The notes beneath the pieces are model-generated. The model searched no databases, was not told the origin of the DNA, and saw only the letters and a list, made by a program, of their open reading frames with translations. The position numbers and the translations under genes were made by a program. From NCBI GenBank assembly GCA_903904545.1, contig CAIVDB010000071.1, positions 1 to 10,538 of the forward strand: DNA of 10,538 nt, in the 5' to 3' direction. Positions 1-7,373 of the stretch are shown here, piece after piece; positions within the stretch are counted from its first letter, which is position 1, and every line of letters begins with the position of its first letter. This stretch comes from an uncultured bacterium (GTDB lineage Bacteria > Patescibacteria > JAEDAM01 > Absconditabacterales > Absconditicoccaceae).

Positions 1-37
1 AAATAAAGAAAAAGTTAAAAGAAATTCAGGGATTTTT

Positions 38-316
38 ATGAAAAGAGCAAAAATAGAAACTCCTCAAATTGAAGAAAATTTTAACGATAAAAACACACTT
101 TTTCTCGATAGTCTTAGATTTCAAGAAAAGATATTAGATAATCTTACTCAAAATATGAACAAGCAGGAGATGTTGAATGTTTATCATACTATCTTGGATA
201 CCTATCCAAACTATGAGACCTATCCAACCACCAAACAGAACCAGATTTTTATAGACTTTGTCCAATCATATCCTTATATTCCTGGATCATCTCTTGATAG
301 CAAGAAGGAAGAATAA
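38..316 (+). CDS. N-terminal fragment of the interrupted HD-hydrolase gene (92 aa)
   Basis: This 92-residue frame starts at ATG after a weak purine stretch (CAGGGA, 6 nt spacer) and ends at a UAA. I recognise no domain in it; it is hydrophilic and probably helical, with a Tyr/Pro-rich stretch (roughly residues 48-80). Seen in the sequence: the next 47 codons after the UAA stay open in the same frame and run without a shift into the HD-domain protein downstream. I therefore infer that this is the N-terminal region of one roughly 509-codon gene and not an independent gene. An alternative is a genuine small protein translated just upstream of the hydrolase. The frame itself is sure; its independence is doubtful. 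Confidence 0.55.
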   Translation: MKRAKIETPQIEENFNDKNTLFLDSLRFQEKILDNLTQNMNKQEMLNVYHTILDTYPNYETYPTTKQNQIFIDFVQSYPYIPGSSLDSKKEE

Positions 317-457
317 TTTTCTCGTGCACTCGATTTATCTTCTTATGAAACTGTTTTGGATTTAACAGCTGAAAATCTGTATGATAAAGAGGGGTTTAGT
401 GATTCCTGATTCGATTACACTTTTGATATTACCACCTGTCTCGATGGGTTCGATTCT

Positions 458-1567
458 GTGATGAAGGACTTTCCCAATATGGTCATTAAAGCTTTCCCTG
501 CCAATCTTCAAATAGAAGACACTCCTGTATTTTTTGCATTGCTTGAAAAATTTAATCAGATTTATCAGAGTGATTTATCTACAATAAATATCCTCAATTC
601 CAGATCGAGTTTTAATGCCTTTTTTGATTTTGTTTTCTATTGTGCTTTGAATGGGAAGATAACCATTCCCAAAGACCAAATGCACAACTTCATGATTAGT
701 CTCCACAACTTACGTCAAAAATATAGTCAGAATCTCAGATCTATGGAAAAATATTCCGATGAAATACTGAAAAAAATATATTATCGCAAGGGATTTACAA
801 AAGCTGATCCTAAAGTTGTAAAAGATAGATATCGCTTTGACCAGGCATATTCGTTGATGAGGTTACTTATGGAGAATATGACTAGGGAAAATGGGAAAAA
901 GCGTTTTGAACACCTCAAGGGAACTATGGAGGTTGTTTTAAAATTGGACAACCCAAACATGGATAGAATACTTATCGCATTGCTTCATGATATCCAAGAA
1001 GATTTGCCTGAATATGCTGATGTCGTAAGGAAAGTCTTTGGTGATTATGTTGCAAAAGGAGTCGATGAACTCAGCAAGAAAGACTGGGTAAAATATCTCA
1101 CAGAAGAGGAGAAACAAGCGTGTATGCCCCTCCTAAATGAGAAAAAAATGATCTTACATGAGGCATTTGATACTATGGTATCCAAACATCCTGATTCCGC
1201 TTTCACTGCTGTTGATAAGGCTGATGAAGATGAGCTTAAAAGATATATGAATTCTGAACAGCGTATGCTGTACGACATGATAGAGACTCAAATCGAACCC
1301 TTCATGGACCTTGCAAAACCAAGAAGAAATGAGGATTATTTTGGAGATATGGATAAACTCAATGATGATTATTTGACAGTCAAACTTGCCGATAGGATCC
1401 ACAATCTTGGAGATATGGATGGTGGGGTAAAGAGGGAAAAGGTGATCCGTAAGGTAAAAGAAACTGAAGATTATTTCTTACATGTGGCCCAAAAGAGGAA
1501 TAAAAAAGCCCATGACTTACTGGTTGAGCAGATAGCAATCTTGAAGGAACAATGGAATATTGAATAA
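458..1567 (+). CDS. RelA/SpoT-type HD-domain (p)ppGpp hydrolase-like protein
   Basis: This is an HD-superfamily protein most like the hydrolase domain of RelA/SpoT, which removes the 3'-pyrophosphate of (p)ppGpp. Numbered from GTG458, the metal and catalytic signature is present in order: His152 in RFEHLKG, His177-Asp178 and Glu181-Asp182 in LLHDIQED, then FGDYVAKGVDEL near 194-205 and the closing VKLADRIHN near 308-316. No synthetase or regulatory (TGS/ACT) domain is visible, so it would be a hydrolase-only alarmone enzyme. About 100 residues separate VDEL from VKLADR, longer than I expect for the family. The N-terminal 120 residues are unassigned. The start is uncertain: GTG458 and ATG461 are the first usual starts after the UAA at 314, but the frame is open from 317 and contains a UGA-encoded Gly at 407. 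The gene ends in UAA. Confidence 0.72.
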   Translation: MMKDFPNMVIKAFPANLQIEDTPVFFALLEKFNQIYQSDLSTINILNSRSSFNAFFDFVFYCALNGKITIPKDQMHNFMISLHNLRQKYSQNLRSMEKYSDEILKKIYYRKGFTKADPKVVKDRYRFDQAYSLMRLLMENMTRENGKKRFEHLKGTMEVVLKLDNPNMDRILIALLHDIQEDLPEYADVVRKVFGDYVAKGVDELSKKDWVKYLTEEEKQACMPLLNEKKMILHEAFDTMVSKHPDSAFTAVDKADEDELKRYMNSEQRMLYDMIETQIEPFMDLAKPRRNEDYFGDMDKLNDDYLTVKLADRIHNLGDMDGGVKREKVIRKVKETEDYFLHVAQKRNKKAHDLLVEQIAILKEQWNIE

Positions 1568-1818
1568 CATTCTTGAGCTTTGTTTCTCATGATTGATTAT
1601 TTTTTCCTTATTCCTTTTATTTTAGGACAGGACATATTTTCTGAGCGATGAGACATTTCTTGCTTTGGATGCAATTTAGCATAGCAAATAAGAAAATATT
1701 AGAAAGAAATTATACCTTGTAGAAAGAATTAAGGAAAGAATTTTTTTCTTCTGTTTGTCCTTTTATTTCTTTTTTCTAGTAGGTAAAATATCCGTGATTT
1801 AATACTTTTGATCATGGG
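1568..1818. other. A+T-rich intergenic gap, nothing firm recognised
   Basis: These 251 bases between the HD gene and the DUF559 gene hold homopurine and homopyrimidine tracts (GAAAGAA-type repeats, then a T-rich block near 1740-1775). I see no open frame, no convincing terminator hairpin and no promoter I would defend. Confidence 0.5.
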
Positions 1819-2205
1819 ATGCGAGAAGACTTACCTTATATAGCATATAATGGATCCAATAAAGATCGAGCCAAAGAAAATAGACGCCCTATGACTAGAG
1901 CTGAACAGAGAATTTGGTTTGAAATTTTACAAGCAAGACCAGAATGATATAAGTTTATTAGACAAAAAATGATTGGATCTTTCATCTTAGATTTCTATTG
2001 TTCTAAATTATTGCTCGGCATAGAGATAGATGGAGATAGTCATATTGGGAAAGAAATATACGACGCAATGAGAGAACAAAAAATAGGAAATGCATGAATC
2101 AAAATTATTAGGTATACCAACGACGATGTTTTTGAAAATATCGATTCCATATATGAAAGTTTATTGGAAGAGATGTCGATTAGGAAACAGGAACTAAAGA
2201 AATAA
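1819..2205 (+). CDS. DUF559 domain protein (Vsr/REase-fold endonuclease-like), UGA-recoded
   Basis: With UGA read as Gly this is a 128-residue DUF559 protein, a family with a very-short-patch-repair (Vsr)-like nuclease fold whose biological role is largely unknown. Family landmarks in order: LPYIAYN with KDRAKENRR, then MTRAEQRIW (residues 25-33), KFIRQKMIGSFILDFYC (catalytic-region Asp in LDFYC), IEIDGDSHIG (second acidic/His motif), YDAMREQ, and IKIIRYTNDDVFEN near the end. UGA codons at 1945 and 2095 fall on the family glycines before the YKF and IKIIRYT motifs. ATG1819 gives a family-typical N-terminus; no Shine-Dalgarno is seen. It is a lone gene directly followed by a G+C-rich hairpin array, which suggests a mobile or recently acquired cassette. 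Substrate unknown. Confidence 0.85.
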
Positions 2206-2221
2206 ATACCGGGACGCGTGA

Positions 2222-2378
2222 AGAAGCTCTGACGAGCTTTTCAAACCCACCACCACTGTCGTGGTCCCCCGCCCTTCTCAGGGCGGACCCAAGTAGCTCA
2301 TGAGGTCCCTCCTGAGAAGGAGGGTGGCGATCGAACGGGAGCCTGGAGGTTTGAAACCCCCGCAGACCAGATTTTTTT
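2222..2378. repeat. G+C-rich multi-hairpin element behind the DUF559 gene
   Basis: About 61% G+C over 2221-2370 by hand count, in an A+T-rich region. Perfect stems: AAGCTC/GAGCTT (2224-2229/2234-2239, loop TGAC); ACCAC/GTGGT (2252-2256/2261-2265, loop TGTC); CCGCCC/GGGCGG (2269-2274/2281-2286); CCCTCCT/AGGAGGG (2307-2313/2318-2324, GAGA loop). A 9-bp outer stem (2239-2247 with 2348-2356) encloses the last three. CCTTCTCAGG (2273-2282) and CCTGAGAAGG (2311-2320) are inverted copies, so the two large hairpins can also fold into one long cruciform with GGACC/GGTCC at its neck. A run of seven T lies at 2372-2378. It may be a structured RNA, a transposable-element end or a REP-like repeat; I cannot tell which. 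Confidence 0.75.
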
Positions 2379-2391
2379 CTATAACTTTCTC

Positions 2392-2419
2392 TTGATTTTT
2401 TTCGTAGCATGATTATACT
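2392..2419 (+). promoter_or_regulatory. Candidate sigma-70 promoter for dnaK
   Basis: TTGATT (2392-2397) and TATACT (2414-2419) are separated by 16 bp. Transcription would begin near 2426 and leave a leader of about 135 nt before the dnaK ATG. No CIRCE-type inverted repeat (TTAGCACTC type) is seen, so HrcA control is not supported. The rest of the gap to 2561 is A+T-rich and contains nothing else I recognise. Confidence 0.45.
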
Positions 2420-2561
2420 CTACGTGCTATCGTCTTTAAAAGATTGGCGGATTACCTAATTACGAATTACATATTTCGGATTAACTGGAAACATAAAAAA
2501 TTCATAATTCACAATCCTCAATCAATAAATCACGTAATTTTATTTAGTAAATAAGTAAACA

Positions 2562-4448
2562 ATGGGAAAAATTATTGGAATTGATCTGGGAACAACGAAC
2601 TCTTGTGTATCGTATATGATGGGTGACAAGTCTGAAGTCATCGCTAATGCTGAAGGCAAAAGAACTACCCCCTCTGTAGTATACGTCAAAGGAGATGAGA
2701 TGCTCGTCGGAGATCTTGCAAAAAGAAAGGCTGTTTTGGAGCCAGGTAATGTCATCTACGAAGTCAAAAGATTTATCGGAAGAAAGTACAGCGAAATCGT
2801 AGATAAAGAAACACTTCCGTATACTATCAAAGAAGATAAGGATGGTGGAGTATTGATCGTGATTGATAAAAAGGAGTATAAACCTGAACAAATTTCTGCG
2901 TTCGTACTCAAAAAGTTGAAGGAGGATGCTGAGAAATTTCTCGGTCAGCCTGTCACTCAAGCAGTAATTACGGTGCCTGCATATTTTAACGACAGTCAAA
3001 GAAATGCAACGAAAGCTGCAGGAGAGATTGCTGGACTCAAAGTAGAAAGAATTATCAACGAACCTACTGCAGCATCACTTGCCTACGGAGAAGGGAAAAA
3101 CAAAGATGAAAAGATCGTCGTATTTGATCTTGGAGGTGGAACCTTCGATGTAACTGTGCTTGAAATTGGATCTGAAGGGACCTTCCAAGTACTCTCTACC
3201 AGTGGAGATACCCATCTTGGAGGAGCTGATTTCGATCAGAGAATTATCAATTTCTTAGTAGAAGAATTTAAAAAGAAAGAAGGAATAGATTTGAGAGACA
3301 ATGCTATGGCAATGCAAAGAATCAAGAACGAAGCTGAGGGAGCAAAACATCAATTGTCTCAGACAGAAAGAGTAGACATCTCTATCCCATTTATCATTAC
3401 AGGGAAAGACGGTTTACCAAGAAATCTAGAAGAATCCTTGACGAGAGCTCAGTTTGAAAATATGTGTAAAGATCTTTTCGAAAGATGTAAGAAGCCATGT
3501 TTACAAGCGCTAGAAGATTCTAAGTTGAGTAAGAATGATTTGAATGAGATTATCTTGGTTGGAGGTTCTACAAGAATGCCAGCTGTCATGTCCCTAGTAA
3601 AAGAAATCTTTGGAAAAGAACCAAAAGCAACCGTCAATCCTGACGAATCTGTTGCTCAAGGAGCATCTATCCAAGGAGGTATTATCCAAGGAGATGTCAA
3701 AGATATCTTGCTTCTCGACGTCACGCCATTGAGTTTGGCAGTCGAAGTAGAAGGAGGATTGGCTCATGTGATGATTGCAAGAAATACAACGATTCCTGCT
3801 AAAAAAGAGAATGTATTTACCACTGCAGCAGACAATCAAACAGCGGTAACGATCCATGTTACTCAAGGAGAAAGACAATTTTCAAGAGATAACAAATCGC
3901 TTGGAATGTTCAATCTCGAAGGCATCCCAATGCTCAGAAGAGGACAACCACAGATCGAAGTCATCTATGATATCGATGCAAATGGAATCCTTCATGTCAC
4001 TGCCACAGAGAAATCTACTGGAAAGAAACTTGAACAAAAGATCCAAGGAGCTACTAACCTTTCTGATGAAGAGATCACTAAAGCAAAAGCTGAAGCAGAA
4101 AATTTTGCAGAAGAAGATCGCAAGAGAAGAGAAATTGTAGAATCTAAAAATAGATTGGAAGCACTTGTCTACCAGATGGAAAGTATGATGGCTGAACAAA
4201 AAGATAAGATCCCTGATGAAGACAAAGAAAAAGTAAACAAACTTATCGCTGATGCTAAGGCAGTAGAAAGCAAGGAGGGAGTTACGAAAGAGGAAATTGA
4301 TGCAGAGATCGAAAGAATTCAAAAAGAATTCTCTGAACTCTACAACAAATACCAAGCAGCTCCTCAAGGAGAAACACCAAATCCTGATCAAGAACTTGAG
4401 AAGGGGAAGGAAGAGGGAACTGTTGAGTGAGAAGTAATTAATGCATAG
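2562..4448 (+). CDS. dnaK: Molecular chaperone DnaK (Hsp70)
   Basis: Cytosolic ATP-dependent chaperone, normally working with DnaJ and GrpE (neither is in this window). The ATPase domain shows phosphate-1 IGIDLGTTNS (residues 5-14), the catalytic-Lys segment VKRFIGRKY, INEPTAASLAYG, phosphate-2 VFDLGGGTFDVT and the adenosine motif ILVGGSTRMP. The interdomain linker reads DILLLDVTPLSLAVEVEGG, then the substrate-binding domain (TIHVTQGER, QIEVIYDIDANGILHVTA) and a helical lid with an acidic tail. The near-universal PPAPRG turn reads PMLRRG here. A UGA at 4428-4430 is followed by five sense codons and UAG; under code 25 the protein is 628 aa and ends GEVINA, close to the 638 aa of E. coli DnaK. 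All other glycines use GGN. No Shine-Dalgarno is visible before the ATG. Confidence 0.97.
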
Positions 4449-4460
4449 TTAATAACTAAA

Positions 4461-4531
4461 AACTAATAACTAATGGTGTTGGAATTTCTTTTTATACCGA
4501 CTCCGCCACTATTCACTTTTAGTTGTTAGTT
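4461..4531. repeat. Inverted-repeat intergenic element A
   Basis: Arms AACTAATAACTAA (4461-4473) and TTAGTTGTTAGTT (4519-4531) pair over 13 positions, with one U-G wobble in RNA. Inner segments partly continue the pairing (GTGTTGGA against TCCGCCAC). It begins 12 nt after the dnaK stop and abuts the terminator hairpin. Its reverse complement resembles element B (AGTGGYGGAGT followed by an A/T-rich block), so it looks like one copy of an intergenic repeat family. Confidence 0.55.
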
Positions 4532-4538
4532 CTTCACT

Positions 4539-4568
4539 AAAAAATACGTCCATTGTGGCGTATTTTTT
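4539..4568. terminator. Bidirectional Rho-independent terminator between dnaK and the minus-strand gene
   Basis: AAAAAATACG (4539-4548) pairs with CGTATTTTTT (4559-4568); inside, CCA pairs with TGG around a TTG loop, with one bulged T. The A-run and T-run make it work on both strands, as expected between the convergent dnaK (+) and the gene ending at 4597 (-). Confidence 0.85.
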
Positions 4569-4596
4569 GTTTTGACAAAATCCTTGTGAGATAGCA

Positions 4597-5097
4597 TTAA
4601 TTATAATTTATATTACCCAAGTTAAATTGTTTTGAGCTTAGGTCCTGTTGTATTTCATCTCTTGTATTGTCCTTTATTTGCTCCTGATATCTCTGTTTGA
4701 TTGCTTCATTTACTGCTACGTATAATTCTTTATAGTTAGATATGCCAAAAATTTTGATATCATCTATACCCCATTCATTTTGGGGATTGAGTTCTCCGCC
4801 TCTATAGTTTCATTCTTTTCGTTTTTCAAAATCTAAATCAGCATCTTCTTTGTATGCCTTGAAAAAACATATTGATGGGTTTCCCCATAAGCTTCTTCCT
4901 AAATAGAGATTCCCATTTTCCCCTTTTTTTATTAATAGAGCTCACTTTTTGCCTGCGCATATTTCAGTGATTTCTTTATCATTTATTATACTTGTCATCC
5001 CATCACAAAAATCCTGAGATGGCGTATTGTGCTGATCTTCTATGTTTGTAGGCAATAGATCTGTCAATTTTACTGTTACGGTGAATTTCTCTACCAT
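4597..5097 (-). CDS. Unrecognised 166-aa protein, single-module paralogue of the neighbouring gene
   Basis: I do not recognise the family. Translated with UGA as Gly it is a 166-residue cytosolic-looking protein without signal peptide or membrane segment. UGA codons lie at 4942-4944 (Gly52) and 4810-4812 (Gly96). Its core, GALLIKKG (52-59), GNLYLG (62-67), SICFF (75-79) and IFGISNYKEL (116-125), then a helical Gln/Lys-rich tail, matches the module repeated twice in the adjacent gene (VILIKKG, NLYLG, LCFF, DFGIRTAEDL). The start ATG5097 follows AGGA with a short spacer and a perfect consensus promoter. The stop is UAA, 28 bp from the shared terminator. A tandem duplicate is the likely origin; function unknown. 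Confidence 0.8.
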
Positions 5098-5126
5098 GAC
5101 ATCCTGTGAATATAAATATACGCTTC

Positions 5127-5155
5127 ATTATACTCTTTTGTGTTGGGTTTGTCAA
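5127..5155 (-). promoter_or_regulatory. Perfect consensus sigma-70 promoter
   Basis: On the minus strand TTGACA (5155-5150) and TATAAT (5132-5127) are separated by exactly 17 bp. Start of transcription is expected near 5120, about 22 nt before the ATG at 5097. It sits immediately downstream of the neighbouring gene's terminator-like sequence, so the 166-aa gene is likely transcribed on its own and strongly. Confidence 0.85.
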
Positions 5156-5166
5156 TTTTTTACTAC

Positions 5167-5188
5167 AAAAAAATACTCCATTGTGGCA
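5167..5188. repeat. Second, degenerate copy of the 4539-4568 terminator sequence
   Basis: On the minus strand this reads GCCACAATGGAGTATTTTTT, against GCCACAATGGACGTATTTTT in the terminator at 4539-4568. It lies 28 bp past the stop of the two-module gene, just as the intact copy lies 28 bp past the stop of the one-module gene. The 5' arm of the stem has been lost, so terminator strength is doubtful. Confidence 0.6.
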
Positions 5189-5215
5189 CATCCCTTTGCA
5201 TTTCTTAAACTATGA

Positions 5216-6007
5216 CTATTTTATGGCACCGTCCAACAAGTCCTTCGTTTCCTGTATCTTTTCCGTCATCTGTGGAGCGAGCGCTGCAGAGACCAGTCTT
5301 CTTAAGTCTTCAGCTGTACGTATACCAAAGTCTCTGATAAGTAATTCCTCTACAAATCAAAAACTATTCATACTTATGCCACAATAATGCATCTCCTGTT
5401 TATCTTTATCCTTTTCTGTGCTTTCGAAAAAACAGAGATTCCTTTTATTCTTACTATCCAATACATCCCCAAGATAAAGGTTCTCACCCAAAATACCTTT
5501 CTTGATGAGTATCACTCCCTTTCTACATGCTTCAGCTGTTTTAGTATCTAATAATATATTACGAAGTGACATATACAAAGAATTCAAACCTAGAAGTCCT
5601 TCTTGCATTTTTTCCCTTATCTTTTGTGTTTCTGATTGTGCAAGTGCAGTAAGAACCAGCTCTTTTAATTGTTCAGCTGTATTTATGTCAAAGTCTTGTT
5701 TAAGTTGTTCTACATACTGATCGAATGGGTGACTCTTCACAGAAAGCATAAAACGTTGGCTACTTGGTAACTGTTGCGTTTCCGATCATGAGAAAAAAAA
5801 GAAAGTTGAGAAAAGCTCCTCGTTATCATGACCTAGATAGAGATCTTGTCCATCCTTTCACTTTGCGATATGAAGTGGATTCTTTTTACATGCCTGCTGA
5901 ATGGCCTCATTAGAGAGGATATCGAAGACAGCTTTTTCCATATCAGAGAGAGAACACGCTCTTACTGTATTGGAAAGGACCATGGTTCCCGTATGTGCTT
6001 TATTCAT
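5216..6007 (-). CDS. Unrecognised 263-aa protein with two tandem 121-residue modules
   Basis: Not a family I recognise. With UGA as Gly the frame is continuous for 263 residues (UGA at 5858, 5786 and 5357, giving Gly50, Gly74 and Gly217). It is built from two copies of one module: Cys40/Cys161, LYLG 56-59/177-180, a Phe-rich strand 69-72/192-194, DFDINTAEQL 105-114/DFGIRTAEDL 226-235, and LVxxALA with a following KI pair (Lys129/Lys250). Nearly all markers are offset by exactly 121 residues. The module looks like a small alpha/beta fold followed by a helical hairpin (inference). No signal peptide or membrane segment. Start ATG6007 has a promoter about 35 bp upstream but no Shine-Dalgarno. The single-module gene downstream is a third copy. 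Confidence 0.85.
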
Positions 6008-6041
6008 GACATACTATACATATACAAATAAATTATTTCTT

Positions 6042-6069
6042 TTTATATATATTTAACAACACAAGTCAA
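6042..6069 (-). promoter_or_regulatory. Candidate promoter of the two-module gene
   Basis: On the minus strand TTGACT (6069-6064), 16 bp, then TATAAA (6047-6042), about 35 bp before the ATG at 6007. It lies in the 151-bp divergent gap shared with the rlmL-like gene on the other strand; I could not pick a convincing promoter for the latter, although a TATATA-rich stretch lies near 6126. Confidence 0.55.
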
Positions 6070-6158
6070 CATTTTATTATTTCATTTTTTTTGGTTTTTT
6101 CGTGGCAATTTCCTAGCAAATCCCTATATATTCTCCATCTTTACTTCACGCTTCCTCT

Positions 6159-7274
6159 ATGAAATTTTGTTGTTCCTGTGCTGCTGGGCTAGAAACTATC
6201 CTCAAAAAAGAGATTCAACTTGCGGGATATACGCTCGAAGATCATAAACCTACCCTGGTTCGTTTCCAGGGGGATCTTTCTGCAATAGCGAAAATCAACC
6301 TCTGGAGTAGAGTAGGAAATAAGGTATTTATGGAATTGGCATGTAATAAGGTCTTCGACTTTGATGAGCTTTTTGCCTTGATGCAAAGTATCGATTGGAA
6401 AAAATATATTCAAGGGAACCCTATCATGGTAACGACCCAGACGAAATGATCACTGCTGACCAGCACTCCTACGATCCAGAGTATTGGGAAAAAAGCCATA
6501 GTCAAACAACTCTTGAACGGGAAAGACGGGAAACTCGAGGAGAACGCCGATCTCCAACCTGTAGAAATTTTTCTTTATCTGGAAAATAATCTCTGCACGG
6601 TTTTGCTGAACACTACCTGAGAATCTTTACACAAAAGAGGATACAAGACTGAAACCGGCGAGGCACCTTTGAACGAAGCTTTGGCTGCAGGACTCATTTT
6701 GCTTTCCGGATGGAAGTATAGTGAACCCTTGTATGACATGTTCTGTGGAAGTGGAACAATCGCTATAGAAGCAGCCTTACTCGCAAAAAATATTGCCCCA
6801 GGACTCCTCAGGACCTTTGCTTTCGAGCAATTTGCATGGTATGATCAGTCACTCTTGGAGAAGGAAATCGCCTTTGCTCAATCGAAAATCATGACCGATA
6901 GAGAGCATCATATCTTCGCTTCCGACCTCGATCCCAAGATGATTAAAATTGCTAAGATCAATGCTCAGAATGCCTGAGTCGATAAATATATTCACTTTGA
7001 AACCAAAGACATAAAAGAATATCTTACTACTCACGACCTGCTACTTGGTACTCTTGTATCCAATCCGCCCTATGGATTGAGATTGAATACCATTTACAAT
7101 ATCGATCAGATCCATAAGACCATTGCACAACTCTTTGAAAAACATCCAGGACTCCATGGAGGGATCATCACTTCATATGAGCGCTTTTCGACATTAATCT
7201 CTGGCAATCGAAAAAAATCACCCTTCTATAATGGAGGAGAACAATGTCGATTTTTCAAGAAATCATTGTTGTAA
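6159..7274 (+). CDS. rlmL: THUMP-domain 23S rRNA (guanine-N2) methyltransferase, RlmL N-half type
   Basis: A 371-residue SAM-dependent RNA methyltransferase of the RlmL/YpsC type, expected to make m2G2445 in 23S rRNA. The N-terminus (MKFCCSCAAGLETILKKEI) and residues to about 155 match the ferredoxin-like/THUMP region. Family motif ESLHKRGYKTETGEAPLNE follows. Motif I is DMFCGSGTIAIEAA (from Asp193) and the catalytic motif IV is NPPYG (302-306). Three UGA codons are read as Gly: residue 97 (6447), 154 (6618, the Gly in the family motif S/TGExLHKRGY) and 273 (6975, in NAQNAGV). The RlmK half found in some gammaproteobacterial fusions is absent. The exact target guanosine is inferred from the family; related enzymes modify other RNAs. 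No Shine-Dalgarno; stop UAA. Confidence 0.88.
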
Positions 7275-7285
7275 TCGCCCGACCC

Positions 7286-7328
7286 TGTCATCCCGGCGAT
7301 AAGTTTTGCGGCCGGGATCTTGTTGGGA
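7286..7328. repeat. G+C-rich palindrome downstream of the rlmL-like gene
   Basis: ATCCCGGC (7290-7297) and GCCGGGAT (7311-7318) form a perfect 8-bp stem around a 13-nt loop, with TGTC before the stem and GACA after it at 7327-7330. No T-run follows, so it is a poor intrinsic terminator. It resembles dispersed palindromes of the TCATCCCGG type seen in many bacterial genomes. Confidence 0.55.
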
Positions 7329-7353
7329 CAATGCTTTCAAATTGAGTTCCATT

Positions 7354-7366
7354 TATAATTTATAAT
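7354..7366 (+). promoter_or_regulatory. Tandem TATAAT boxes immediately before rlmN
   Basis: Two perfect TATAAT hexamers lie at 7354-7359 and 7361-7366, ending 14 and 7 nt before the ATG at 7374. No good -35 is visible. If either is the -10 box, the transcript would start about 8 nt before or exactly at the start codon, so the rlmN message may be leaderless. Confidence 0.4.
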
Positions 7367-7373
7367 TTTCTTC

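Larger units (their letters stand above)
38..1567 (+). pseudogene. Single HD-hydrolase gene split by an in-frame UAA (codon 93)
   Basis: Positions 38-1567 form one reading frame of 510 codons whose only internal UAA/UAG stop is TAA at 314-316. The 47 codons between this TAA and GTG458 have coding character: they are rich in acidic and polar residues, keep frame, and carry a UGA at 407-409 in a Ser-Gly-Phe context. A single substitution (for example GAA or CAA to TAA) in the run of Glu codons before it would explain the break. The catalytic HD half is intact, so a shortened product could still be made by reinitiation. An assembly or sequencing error is possible. Confidence 0.5.

Noticed and set aside
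2222..2370. tRNA, tmRNA, SRP RNA or RNase P RNA in the G+C-rich block
   Set aside because: I could not find a T-arm consensus with a matching acceptor stem, the SRP GNAR tetraloop core, or RNase P P4 signatures; the hairpins do not fit these folds.
2180..2410. Minus-strand 76-residue open frame over the hairpin element
   Set aside because: Its residues follow directly from the palindromes and it overlaps the end of the DUF559 gene; there is no domain and no start signal.
2206..2561. CIRCE element controlling dnaK
   Set aside because: No TTAGCACTC-N9-GAGTGCTAA-like inverted repeat is present in the leader.
2544..2999. Minus-strand open frame opposite the start of dnaK
   Set aside because: It is antisense to the conserved ATPase domain of dnaK and shows no family content.
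6395..6589. Plus-strand frame overlapping the rlmL-like gene
   Set aside because: It is out of frame with the recoded rlmL product, which accounts for this stretch with family motifs on both sides.
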